Shown in pieces: positions 42,119 through 51,129 of a DNA stretch of 64,000 nt. Each line of letters opens with the position of its first letter. Position 1 is the stretch's first letter. The stretch is taken from assembly GCF_012927325.1 (NCBI RefSeq), contig NZ_JABBGI010000010.1:90991-154990 (forward strand), read 5' to 3'. The stretch is from Chryseobacterium antibioticum (GTDB lineage Bacteria; Bacteroidota; Bacteroidia; Flavobacteriales; Weeksellaceae). Below the pieces are notes generated by a model. That model did not search any database. It had not been told where the DNA came from and saw only the letters and a list, made by a program, of their open reading frames with translations. Made by a program: the position numbers and the translations under genes.

Positions 42119-43801
42119 ATGAATCAACTTTTCAGAAGGAAAAACTATTCAGAAACAGATACATCTACCAGCCTTTTAAGGGTTTTAGGTGTTTGGGATA
42201 TCGTTTTTTTTGGTATTGCGGCCATTATTGGAGCAGGAAGTTTCAGCAGCTTAGGTGAAGCAGTTTTCAGAGGTGGCCCCGGAGTGATTCTCCTGTATTT
42301 AATTTGTGGTTTTGCCTGTGGTTTTACGGCATTATGCTATGCTGAGTTTGCCAGCAGAATTCCTACAGCCGGTTCCGCGTATACGTATGCCTATGCCAGT
42401 TTCGGGGAGCTGATTGCCTGGGTGATCGGATGGGCGCTGATCATGGAGTATTCTTTCGGGAATATTTACGTGGCCTTTTCCTGGTCGGATTATTTTACCA
42501 GCTTTTTAGAACGTCTGGGAATGCATATTCCGGATTATCTTACCTGCAGCTATACAGAAGCCCGAAAAGCTTTCCAGAACGGCTCGGAGAATAAAGAACT
42601 TTTAAGTGCATGGAATACGGCACCTTTAATCGGTAATTTAAAGTTCATTCTTGACCTACCTGCATTGGTGATCAACGGTCTTATCACATGGCTTTGTTAT
42701 GTAGGAGTAAAAGAAAGTAAAAACTTCAACAATTCTTTAGTTATTTTAAAATTGGCGGTTATTGTTTTAGTGATTCTGATTGGCTTTGCTTACATCAATA
42801 CAGAGAACTGGACGCCTGTAAATCCAGAAACACACGTTGCTTCATTCATGCCTAACGGTTTTGCAGGAGTTATGAGTGCGGTTTCCGGGGTATTCTTTGC
42901 CTATATCGGGTTTGATGCCTTAAGTGTCCTTTCTGAAGAAACAAAAGATCCTCAGAAAACACTTCCGAAAGGAATGATCATTTCCCTGGTTCTTTGTACG
43001 GTAATTTATATTGCTTTAACATTGGTTCTGACAGGAATGGTTGATTACAGGAAGTTCGACGGTATCGGAGATCCGCTTTCATTCATATTCGAAAAATCAA
43101 ATGCTAACGTAGCATGGATGGAACTTGTGGTTTCTTTCGTTGCTATTGTGGCCATCACTACGGTATTATTGGTATTCCAGATGGGACAGCCAAGAATCTG
43201 GTACGCGATGAGCCGTGACGGGCTGATGCCTGAGAAATTCAAGACTGTACATCCGAAATATAAAACCCCTTCATTTGCTACCGTTATTACAGGTATTGCC
43301 GTGGGAGTTCCTATCCTGTTTACAGATAAAACGTTTATTCTCGATTTTACAAGTATCGGAACGATCTTCGCTTTCGTACTGGTTTGTGCCGGAGTTTTAA
43401 TGCTTCCTGCCAAAGAAAAGATCAAAGGCAGATTTCACCTTCCTTATATTAATGGTAAAATCATATTCCCGGTTATTTTTATCGGTGGATTAATCGGTTT
43501 CTATATCTGGCAACCGGAATTTTTCAATAATTTAATAGACTGGAATGATCCTAAAGAAGGAGAATTCAGAGCTTCTATTTTGGTTTTCATCCTGATCAAT
43601 CTGGTTCTATGTATTTTTACCTTTATTAAAAACTTCTCTCTGATTCCTCTGATTGGTTTAAGCTCTTGCTTATATCTTCTTACAGGAATGAGCCATGAAA
43701 ACTGGTTCTGGTTCGGACTTTGGTTCGCTCTGGGTCTTATCATCTATTTCTGCTACGGATACCGAAACAGTAAACTTAGGCAAGAAACGGTTTCAAAATA
43801 G
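42119..43801 (+). CDS. APC-family amino acid permease
   Basis: This 560-residue inner-membrane protein has about 12-14 hydrophobic segments and the APC start FGIAAIIGAGSFSSLGEAVF with its Gly-rich helix 1. The length and the loop ETKDPQKTLPKGMI resemble the cationic amino acid transporter group. The substrate is not fixed by sequence. A strong terminator follows. Confidence 0.85.
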   Translation: MNQLFRRKNYSETDTSTSLLRVLGVWDIVFFGIAAIIGAGSFSSLGEAVFRGGPGVILLYLICGFACGFTALCYAEFASRIPTAGSAYTYAYASFGELIAWVIGWALIMEYSFGNIYVAFSWSDYFTSFLERLGMHIPDYLTCSYTEARKAFQNGSENKELLSAWNTAPLIGNLKFILDLPALVINGLITWLCYVGVKESKNFNNSLVILKLAVIVLVILIGFAYINTENWTPVNPETHVASFMPNGFAGVMSAVSGVFFAYIGFDALSVLSEETKDPQKTLPKGMIISLVLCTVIYIALTLVLTGMVDYRKFDGIGDPLSFIFEKSNANVAWMELVVSFVAIVAITTVLLVFQMGQPRIWYAMSRDGLMPEKFKTVHPKYKTPSFATVITGIAVGVPILFTDKTFILDFTSIGTIFAFVLVCAGVLMLPAKEKIKGRFHLPYINGKIIFPVIFIGGLIGFYIWQPEFFNNLIDWNDPKEGEFRASILVFILINLVLCIFTFIKNFSLIPLIGLSSCLYLLTGMSHENWFWFGLWFALGLIIYFCYGYRNSKLRQETVSK

Positions 43802-43826
43802 TGATTTACATACGATACAATATATT

Positions 43827-43860
43827 AAAAGGCAAATTCGCAAATAGCAATTTGCCTTTT
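43827..43860. terminator. terminator after permease gene
   Basis: A 12-base inverted repeat (AAAAGGCAAATT/AATTTGCCTTTT) with a 10-base loop lies 26 bases after the permease stop. Confidence 0.85.
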
Positions 43861-43892
43861 TGCTTTTTTACCTTTCCGCTTCTCTTCAAATC

Positions 43893-43907
43893 GGCAGCAT
43901 TATTGCA
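43893..43907. promoter_or_regulatory. possible extra Fur/Zur-type box
   Basis: GGCAGCATTATTGCA matches 13 of 15 positions of the box at 45281-45295 (TGCAACATTATTGCA). It lies 34 bases upstream of the DUF962 gene. It is the only such site that precedes a gene outside the lanthipeptide locus. A chance match is possible. Confidence 0.3.
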
Positions 43908-43940
43908 TAGATCTTAACAGAAACTATAAACTAATTGGCC

Positions 43941-44297
43941 ATGTCTGAAAGAATAAAAACCTACGGAGAATTTTATCAGTTCTATCTTACGGAACACAGT
44001 AAAACAGGAACCAGAATCTTTCACTTTATCGGAACTCTTCTGGTATTTTTAGTGATCTGGTATGTGATCAGTTCTGGAAAGGAAAGGTTTCTATGGTACA
44101 TTCCCATCTTCGGATATGGCTTTGCATGGTTCAGCCATCTAGTTATTGAAAAAAATAAACCCGCTACTTTTAAGTATCCTCTATGGTCGCTGATCTCAGA
44201 TTTCAGATTATTTTTTGAGCTGTTGATTGGTAAGCAGAAATTCAGAGGAATTGCTCCTGCACCAAAGGAAACTGAGAATCCTGAAGCCTCAAATTAA
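43941..44297 (+). CDS. DUF962 (Mpo1-like) membrane protein
   Basis: The ATG at 43941 is preferred over an in-frame TTG at 43935. The 118-residue protein has the family start (RIKTYGEFYQFYLTEHSK) and two membrane segments (IFHFIGTLLVFLVIWYV and WYIPIFGYGFAWFSHLVI) with a conserved His near each. Related Mpo1 proteins are fatty-acid dioxygenases with metal-binding His, but the activity here is inferred from the family only. Confidence 0.8.
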   Translation: MSERIKTYGEFYQFYLTEHSKTGTRIFHFIGTLLVFLVIWYVISSGKERFLWYIPIFGYGFAWFSHLVIEKNKPATFKYPLWSLISDFRLFFELLIGKQKFRGIAPAPKETENPEASN

Positions 44298-44670
44298 TAT
44301 CTTTTTTAAACCACAAAAGACTCAAAAGTTTTTTGAAACTTGAGTTTTTTAAGTTGAATAATTAACGTTTAGAAGTACACTTAAGTTTAAAAAATCAAAG
44401 ATTTTTATAGATGAATTCTTCAGGCTTGTCTGAGAAGAAGTGATCAATAGAATAGGTAATCTCAAAGCATTTGTAATAAAAAAGGTAAGTTTTTAGATTT
44501 TGTAATTTTCATCTTGACCAAGGTTATTCATCATTTATCTTGATTTTTGGACTCTTTCGTTAAATTTTTAGAAGAGCTTAAATTAAATCATTAAAAACTA
44601 AAAAACAGTAGATAAATTACATCAAAAACTTCGGCATAGTAATTGCGAACTAAGCTTTAAAATAAAGTTT
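44298..44670. other. noncoding region with terminator hairpin
   Basis: No gene is seen. A hairpin (about 44318-44351, ACTCAA/TTGAGT flanked by A and T runs) ends the DUF962 transcript. The rest is AT-rich without repeats or ORFs I can support. The part before 44671 should contain the lipoprotein promoter, which I cannot place. Confidence 0.6.
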
Positions 44671-45018
44671 ATGAAAATTATAGCAACCATTCTAAAAGGA
44701 GCTGTTCCTGCAGTAGCACTATTCGCAATGACCCAATGTACCACTACGGCCAACACAGCCGGAGCTGACGAAAAAACGTTCATCGTAGGACCTGAGACCG
44801 CAGACTGTACCGGAGTAGCACCCATGAAATGTTTGCAGGTAAAAGAAAAGGCCTCAGAAAGCTGGACCAATTTCTACACGAACATTGAAGGATTTACATA
44901 TGAGCCTGGCTATGAATATGTTTTGAAAGTAAAAACAGAAAAGATCGCCAATCCACCAGCTGACGGATCTTCCATAAAATACACATTGATCAAAGAGGTT
45001 TCCAAAACCAAGAAATAA
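44671..45018 (+). CDS. DUF4377 lipoprotein
   Basis: This 115-residue protein has a lipoprotein signal with lipobox AMTQC (Cys23 lipidated). The mature part has DCTGVAPMKCLQVKEKA, W-x2-FY and IEGFTYEPGYEYVLKV, which match DUF4377. It is probably anchored in the periplasm or outer membrane. The function is unknown. A perfect terminator follows. Confidence 0.85.
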   Translation: MKIIATILKGAVPAVALFAMTQCTTTANTAGADEKTFIVGPETADCTGVAPMKCLQVKEKASESWTNFYTNIEGFTYEPGYEYVLKVKTEKIANPPADGSSIKYTLIKEVSKTKK

Positions 45019-45023
45019 TATCA

Positions 45024-45053
45024 AAAAACTCCCGGAAATTTCCGGGAGTTTTT
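45024..45053 (+). terminator. intrinsic terminator after DUF4377 gene
   Basis: This is a perfect palindrome of 2 x 15 bases centred on AAA/TTT (ACTCCCGG core), ending in T5. It isolates the lanthipeptide locus downstream. Confidence 0.9.
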
Positions 45054-45280
45054 ATTTTAAACCCTTCAGAGCAACCCTATTCAGCATTCTTACTGATTTT
45101 TAAGGGCCATTATTCTATGTTGCTGGTCTATACTATTCTACCTTCCCATTTTGAGCCTTTTGGGCTTTAAAACAAATTCTTCTTTCTTATCCTATTCTTA
45201 TCTCATTACGCTTGAATGACTCACAATCTTCAGAATTAATTTAAAAAACACAAACGGGGTATCGTTATTTTTTTATAAAT

Positions 45281-45312
45281 TGCAACATTATTGCATTAGC
45301 AACAACGCTGCA
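45281..45312. promoter_or_regulatory. tandem Fur/Zur-type boxes before the lan operon
   Basis: TGCAACATTATTGCA (45281-45295) and a weaker AGCAACAACGCTGCA (45298-45312) lie 48-79 bases upstream of the exporter gene, 17 bases apart, as expected for two adjacent repressor dimers. The stretch 45054-45280 upstream has no gene or other clear feature. A TAATTTTA -7-like element follows the boxes. Confidence 0.65.
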
Positions 45313-45359
45313 ATTATTAATTTTATACCCAAGCAGACATCAACGTACGATGAGCCACA

Positions 45360-47579
45360 ATGGAGAATAAAACAATAAGAAGAATCAGCCATTACTTTAC
45401 AGGAAAACAGTACCCGTTTTTCCGGCAGCTGGACACCATGGACTGTGGACCAACCTGCCTTAAAATGCTTACGGCGTATTATGGAAAAGAACTCTCATTA
45501 AATCATTTACGTGACCTCTGTGATGTACGCAGTCAGGGAACCTCAGTATCCGGAATTACCCATGCGGCAGAAAAACTAGGTCTCAAAACTCTCGCTGCAA
45601 AATTGAGCCTGGACATATTGCTGGAAAAAGCCCCATTACCCTGTATCCTTCATTGGGATCATAATCATTTTGTGGTTCTGTGGAATCTGACCGAAAAACA
45701 TGCCTACGTTGGAAATCCCGCACTGGGAAAAAATATGCGCTATACCATCCATGATTTTATGGAGCATTGGAACACTCCCGGACAAGGAAATAAAGGTATC
45801 GCCATCTTTACTGAACAGACTGAAACTTTTAGCCATATAAAAGATCAGCCAGATCCAACGGTGAGCTTATTTTCATTATTAAAAAGGATAGAAGATCACA
45901 AAAGTATTTCATTCGTGATCGGAGCTCTTTTAGCAGCTACCCTTTTGACATTGGCGATTCCATTATTAACCCAGGCTGTTGTAGACCGGGCCATTTCCAG
46001 AAAAGATGTTGGGATATTATCCCTGATTTGTGCAGGACAGCTGGTTTTATTTACAGGCAGGATCTTAACGGACTTCTTTCGCAGCAGGATCCTTTTTAAA
46101 CTGGGGATGACCATCAGTATAAAACTCATTTATGAATTTGTAGACAAGCTTATGCAGCTTAAGCTTTCTTTCTTTGAATACAGAAGCAGCGGCGATAATT
46201 TACAGAGGATCTATGACAATCAGCGTATAGAGGAATTTCTTACCAAAAACTGTGTAAGTGCTGGGCTTTCCATCATCATTCTTATGGTTAATGGTGGATT
46301 ATTATGTTATTATAATTGGAAACTTTTCACGCTATTTCTGGCCGCCAGTACAGTAAGCGTGCTCTGGACCCATCTTTTTGAAGAAAAAAGAAGACGTTTG
46401 GATCAGCGGACTTTCAGCCTGCTTGCGAATGCTCAGCGCCACCAGATAGAAACGTTTGAAGCCATGACAGAAATAAGACTAACGGGAGCCGAAGAGGAAA
46501 AAAACCAGCTATGGAAAACCATGCAGGAAGAAACCTATAAGGTAAAAATGGAAAACCTCAAACTGGATCAGAGGATTCAGGGTGTCGCTCTTTTCATCAA
46601 TGAAACGACAGGCGTATTGACCACCTTTTTAACCGCTTCTCTCGTGATCAATGGAAGTCTGACCCTCGGGGCCATGCTTGCCATCACCTATATGTACGGT
46701 TCATTAAACGGTACGGTAAACCAGCTGTCAGATTTTATCCGTTCCATGCAGACCGCTAAATTCAGTTTACAGCGTATTTCTGAAGTAGAAAATGAAGAGA
46801 CGGAAGATGCTTATTCAAACCTGAATGTACTCAAAGGAAATTCAGGCTCCATTGAATTACTCGATGTAAGTTTCCGCTATGGGAAATTATCACCTGATGT
46901 ACTGAACAATATATCACTAAAAATTCCTGCGGGAAAAGTAACAGCTATTGTAGGAATGAGCGGAAGCGGAAAAACAACGCTCCTGAAACTGCTCCTGAAA
47001 TTTTTCCATGCAACACAGGGAATCATTATTTTCAGCGGACAGGATCTGAAAATGATCAATGCAAAAAGCTTACGGAGGCAATGCGGAGCCGTGATGCAGG
47101 ATTCTTTTCTGTTTACAGACACAATAGCCGGAAATATCTGGTTGGGAAGTCAGGAAAAAGATATGCTTCGTGTACAAAAAGCCTGTCACATGGTCAACAT
47201 GCAGGATTTTATAGAAAGTCTCCCTTTTTCTTATGAAACCCAGATCGGAAGTGAGGGAATTGGTCTGAGTGAAGGACAGAAGCAGCGCCTGCTGATCGCC
47301 CGGTTGATTTATCGCGAACCGGATTATATATTTCTCGATGAAGCCACCAATTCACTTGATGCCAGTAATGAAAGAATGATCGTTGAAAACCTCAACAGCT
47401 TCTTCAAAGGCAGAACGGTTGTCATCGTGGCCCACAGACTGAGCACGGTAGTTCATGCAGACCATATTATAGTTCTGCATAAAGGACATATTGTTGAACA
47501 GGGCACGCATGAAACCTTAACACAATCAAAGGGTGCTTACTACAATTTAGTTAAAAATCAACTTGAACTCGGAAAATAA
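45360..47579 (+). CDS. lanT: C39 peptidase-containing ABC exporter (LanT-like)
   Basis: This 739-residue protein exports the modified peptide and removes its leader after the GG motif. The C39 peptidase (about 1-150) has MDCGPTC with catalytic Cys29 and HWDHNHFVVL. The third residue of the triad, normally Asp 16 residues after the His, is Asn in GNPALG. The central part has about six membrane helices. The ATPase has GMSGSGKTT (Walker A), LSEGQ (signature) and YIFLDEATNSLD (Walker B). It starts the lan operon, nine bases before the LanB gene. Confidence 0.92.
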   Translation: MENKTIRRISHYFTGKQYPFFRQLDTMDCGPTCLKMLTAYYGKELSLNHLRDLCDVRSQGTSVSGITHAAEKLGLKTLAAKLSLDILLEKAPLPCILHWDHNHFVVLWNLTEKHAYVGNPALGKNMRYTIHDFMEHWNTPGQGNKGIAIFTEQTETFSHIKDQPDPTVSLFSLLKRIEDHKSISFVIGALLAATLLTLAIPLLTQAVVDRAISRKDVGILSLICAGQLVLFTGRILTDFFRSRILFKLGMTISIKLIYEFVDKLMQLKLSFFEYRSSGDNLQRIYDNQRIEEFLTKNCVSAGLSIIILMVNGGLLCYYNWKLFTLFLAASTVSVLWTHLFEEKRRRLDQRTFSLLANAQRHQIETFEAMTEIRLTGAEEEKNQLWKTMQEETYKVKMENLKLDQRIQGVALFINETTGVLTTFLTASLVINGSLTLGAMLAITYMYGSLNGTVNQLSDFIRSMQTAKFSLQRISEVENEETEDAYSNLNVLKGNSGSIELLDVSFRYGKLSPDVLNNISLKIPAGKVTAIVGMSGSGKTTLLKLLLKFFHATQGIIIFSGQDLKMINAKSLRRQCGAVMQDSFLFTDTIAGNIWLGSQEKDMLRVQKACHMVNMQDFIESLPFSYETQIGSEGIGLSEGQKQRLLIARLIYREPDYIFLDEATNSLDASNERMIVENLNSFFKGRTVVIVAHRLSTVVHADHIIVLHKGHIVEQGTHETLTQSKGAYYNLVKNQLELGK

Positions 47580-47588
47580 ATTTTGAAC

Positions 47589-50252
47589 ATGAGCCTGACT
47601 ATTTTACCTTATATTTTTACACGGTTTGCCGCACTGCCCGTACAAAGTTTAAATGCATTGAAAATCCCGGAAATCAGAAGTCATCTGAATCAAAGGCAAA
47701 TGGCTGTCGGGCATCTTAAAAACTCTAATGAAAAGCTATGTGATGAACTCTACATACTGATCAAAAAATCTTCTGATGACCAGGAGCGGAAACTGCTGTT
47801 GAATCTGAAACGCTCGGTGTACAACGGACGGCAAAACACAAAGGTTTTAGCACAAAAAATACCCGCAGAAACTTTTAATATGATTAAAAAATCATGGGAA
47901 GAATGGCTGAATGCAGGTTTGAAATATAAAGAATTCAGTGAATCTTGGGAAAAAAGTTTTAATGAGCATCTATGGTCACACAGAGAGAATATTCGAAAAT
48001 TAACCGAACAATATTCATTCAGAAACGGGGTTCTGCTTTCGAGTAAAGATCTGTATGAACAACTGGACAGTTTTAGCCATTCCAACGTGCAATCAATCAG
48101 TAAAGATACGGAGCGCATTGAATTCAGTGTCCTGCGTTATCTTACCCGTATGGCTTATAAAACCTCTCCGTTCAGCACATTTACGTATTTGGGTATTACC
48201 GAAATGACTCCTGATGATCAGCCCCATCTTCCGGCAGTTCAGGAAATCATAGTCTCTAAAATAAGACTGAATAATAAACTGTTGAAACGTATCAAAAAGC
48301 TGATGGAAAGACATCCTGACCTTCAAGGCTTACTGCTCATCAATACCAACAGCAGCATAACGGAAAGCGATGGCCGCTTCAGTTTTCTGATGAATTGCGC
48401 GAATATTGAGGTCTTTCAGGAAATTCAGGCAACAAACGTTAACCAATGCATCAAAGAATTGATCAACGGGTCGGAGGAAAATATTTCACTCCTTTCATTC
48501 ATTGAATTGCTCTCCGGCCATATCGAAACAAACGTTTCAGAATTACAGCATTATCTCTTAAAACTGATTGATTCGGGATTTTTAGAACTGACTTTGCTGT
48601 GTTCCGAGATTGATCCTGATTGGGATGTTCACCTTTTAGCATTTCTTGGTCAGCATAAAGAAAATAATGAGGCAGCCGGACAACTCTACCAACTTGTTTT
48701 TAACCTTCAACAGGCAAAAAAAGAATTTGGAGCAGCAGAGATATCCCAACGGGAAGTTCTGCTGAAAAAAACATCAAACCTCTATGACATGACTCTTGCA
48801 GATCTTGAAAATCAAGCAGGGATCGTTAAACTCCCTAAAGATGAAATACAAAACATCCTTGATAACATCCTTGAAAAATACAGGAACGGAGAAGGCTTTG
48901 AAAAGCTGCCTTACCTCCCTGTTGATTACCGTCAGGAAGGATTTATCTATGAGGACACCTATACTGATCAAATCCATAAAGTCAATGAAAATACGGTCAA
49001 TGAGCTTGGCCAGTTGTTATCCGATCTCACCAATCGTCTGACCGTCTTCGATATCCGGGGGAAGGAAAAAACCAGTGTTAAAAATTTCTTTATTTCCAGA
49101 TACAGCAAAGATCAATACGTTCCTCTGGTGACTTTTTATCATGAATATTACCGTCACAAAAATGAATCTGAAAGTGAAATAAAAGATCAAAGTCAGCTGG
49201 ACAAAAGCGATTCTTGGTCTGAAGCTTTTTGGAAAGATCTTCAGCAGGAAAAACAGCAGTCCGACGAAATAAAAATTCAGATAAAGGATTTGGCTCACCT
49301 CCCTGTGTCGAATCATTCATCTCCGGCTGGTGCTTCATTTCTGCAATTTTTCGATGAACACTCAGAAACAGGTACAAAAGCTGTAGTGAACGGGCTGATG
49401 CAGGGATTGGGCAAAATGAGCGGCAGGTTTCTTCATTTATTTCATGCTGAAATTTCCGAAATCCAAAGGAAATATAACGAACGGTTATTTCCTGATCAAT
49501 TGCTCATTGAACTGAATGATGATTCCAGTTTTAATGCCAATGTTCATCCGCCCTTACTTGATCATGAAGTGAAAATGCCGGCTTCCAACACGCAGATGAA
49601 AAAGTCTCAACAGATTTCTTTAGACCGGATATCTGTAGGCTATAATGAATATAATGACACACTCTGTTTGATGGACACCGTTCTAAAAAAAGAGATTTAT
49701 GCATTTGACCTGTGCCTGGAAACAATTACCAACAGGTCCAATCTTTACCAGCTTATGTCACTTTTCAATCCCTGTACTTATGTGAGCTACTTCCCCATCA
49801 TTAAAGTCATTGACCACCATTGTCCGAAACAGTTTACGGATGAAAGTATCCGGATGTTTCCAAGAATTATCTTTGAAAATAAGCTTGTTCTCCGGCGTAA
49901 AGGATGGCTGGTAAATCTAAATAGTATTCCCGGACAAGATAAGGATGAAAACAGCAGCAGCTATTTTTTACGTTTCCATCAATGGCTTTTGAACAATGCA
50001 CTGCCTTCTTCTGTATTTCTTTATTTACAATCTCCATATATCCCTGAAGATCAATCTACCGGGCAGATGGCAGGGACCAGGGATGATTACAAACCTCAAT
50101 TTATAGGCTTTGAACAGCCAGTACTTTTTAATCTGTTCAACAAACTTTTAAACAGAGCCGGGTCATACATTTATATGGAAGAGGTCCTACCATCTGTGGA
50201 CGGATCCCAAGAGAGGGTGGCTGAACATTTAATCCAATGGTATAATTTTTAG
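47589..50252 (+). CDS. lanB: lantibiotic dehydratase, glutamylation part (LanB-N)
   Basis: The ATG at 47589 is chosen over a TTG at 47583. The 887-residue protein matches the N-terminal dehydratase family from its start (FTRFAALPVQSLNALK) to the end. It transfers glutamate from charged tRNA-Glu to Ser and Thr of the precursor. The C-terminal elimination domain is a separate gene four bases downstream, so this is a split LanB, as in pinensin and thiopeptide systems. It probably works as a complex with that protein. Confidence 0.9.
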   Translation: MSLTILPYIFTRFAALPVQSLNALKIPEIRSHLNQRQMAVGHLKNSNEKLCDELYILIKKSSDDQERKLLLNLKRSVYNGRQNTKVLAQKIPAETFNMIKKSWEEWLNAGLKYKEFSESWEKSFNEHLWSHRENIRKLTEQYSFRNGVLLSSKDLYEQLDSFSHSNVQSISKDTERIEFSVLRYLTRMAYKTSPFSTFTYLGITEMTPDDQPHLPAVQEIIVSKIRLNNKLLKRIKKLMERHPDLQGLLLINTNSSITESDGRFSFLMNCANIEVFQEIQATNVNQCIKELINGSEENISLLSFIELLSGHIETNVSELQHYLLKLIDSGFLELTLLCSEIDPDWDVHLLAFLGQHKENNEAAGQLYQLVFNLQQAKKEFGAAEISQREVLLKKTSNLYDMTLADLENQAGIVKLPKDEIQNILDNILEKYRNGEGFEKLPYLPVDYRQEGFIYEDTYTDQIHKVNENTVNELGQLLSDLTNRLTVFDIRGKEKTSVKNFFISRYSKDQYVPLVTFYHEYYRHKNESESEIKDQSQLDKSDSWSEAFWKDLQQEKQQSDEIKIQIKDLAHLPVSNHSSPAGASFLQFFDEHSETGTKAVVNGLMQGLGKMSGRFLHLFHAEISEIQRKYNERLFPDQLLIELNDDSSFNANVHPPLLDHEVKMPASNTQMKKSQQISLDRISVGYNEYNDTLCLMDTVLKKEIYAFDLCLETITNRSNLYQLMSLFNPCTYVSYFPIIKVIDHHCPKQFTDESIRMFPRIIFENKLVLRRKGWLVNLNSIPGQDKDENSSSYFLRFHQWLLNNALPSSVFLYLQSPYIPEDQSTGQMAGTRDDYKPQFIGFEQPVLFNLFNKLLNRAGSYIYMEEVLPSVDGSQERVAEHLIQWYNF

Positions 50253-50256
50253 AATA

Positions 50257-51129
50257 ATGGAAGAACGCTGGCACTCTTATTACATATATCATACCGGTGA
50301 TGCAGACCTTCTATTAAAGGAAGTTGTGCACCCATCTGTTCATGATATACAGGAAAAATTGGAAAAAGAGGTGAAATTTTTCTATATACGGTACTTTGAA
50401 AACGGATATCATATCCGTTTGCGAATACTTTTATCCGGCGAAGAATCTGTGGCGTTTCTTTCTATTTTAAAACATTTCATCGCTGCTTATGAAGACTTTA
50501 ACGGAATTCATCTGATATCGAAAGAAGCTCAATATATCCCGGAAACAGAAAGATACGGCAATGCAGATACCATTGCACATGCTGAAAGTCAGTTTTGTGC
50601 ATCCTCCCGGTTTATTCTGGGTAATTTAGTACAGAACAGTCCTTTGATCTCTTCTGAAAGATATCTTTTTGCCATGAAAACCCATCTCCTATTTTTTAAA
50701 GGGATGAGATTATCTCCGCACTACAGCCAGCAGCTATGTGACAGGTTTATTCAAAGCTGGCTTCCGCTACCTTTCTCTGAAAATCCGGAGGAACAGGAGA
50801 AAAACAGAAAGAGTATACTATCAGCTTTTCAACAGCAGTTTGAGACGTACCAAACTTTATTACGTGAAAACCTTTCAGCATTCTGGGTCTCATTAGATAA
50901 CACAGAAGGTCCATTTGTACAAGAATTTCTGGAAACAAATTATAGGGTTTGGAAAGAATACACTCACTCTCAGCTACCATCAGATGCTGTAGATGAAGCG
51001 CTGCTCAGTTTTATTCATATGACAAATAACCGCATTGGAATCGTCAATGCTGAAGAATCCTATCTGCTTTTTTTACTCATGAAAACCCTCCCTCTACTCA
51101 AGGATTATGATCAACAACCAAGAATTTAA
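50257..51129 (+). CDS. LanB elimination domain (thiopeptide-type biosynthesis protein)
   Basis: This 290-residue protein matches the SpaB C-terminal/thiopeptide-type family: WHSYYIYHTGDADLLLKEVV at the start, FFYIRYFENGYHIRLRIL (R-x-R pattern) near residue 45, then ERYGN. It removes the glutamyl group to give dehydroalanine and dehydrobutyrine. It is translated right after the LanB-N gene and overlaps the LanC-like gene by 23 bases. Confidence 0.88.
   Translation: MEERWHSYYIYHTGDADLLLKEVVHPSVHDIQEKLEKEVKFFYIRYFENGYHIRLRILLSGEESVAFLSILKHFIAAYEDFNGIHLISKEAQYIPETERYGNADTIAHAESQFCASSRFILGNLVQNSPLISSERYLFAMKTHLLFFKGMRLSPHYSQQLCDRFIQSWLPLPFSENPEEQEKNRKSILSAFQQQFETYQTLLRENLSAFWVSLDNTEGPFVQEFLETNYRVWKEYTHSQLPSDAVDEALLSFIHMTNNRIGIVNAEESYLLFLLMKTLPLLKDYDQQPRI

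Noticed and set aside
45350..45370. A six-codon upstream frame overlapping the exporter start (ATGAGCCACAATGGAGAATAA)
   Set aside because: It is too short to support as a leader peptide, and the overlap could be chance.
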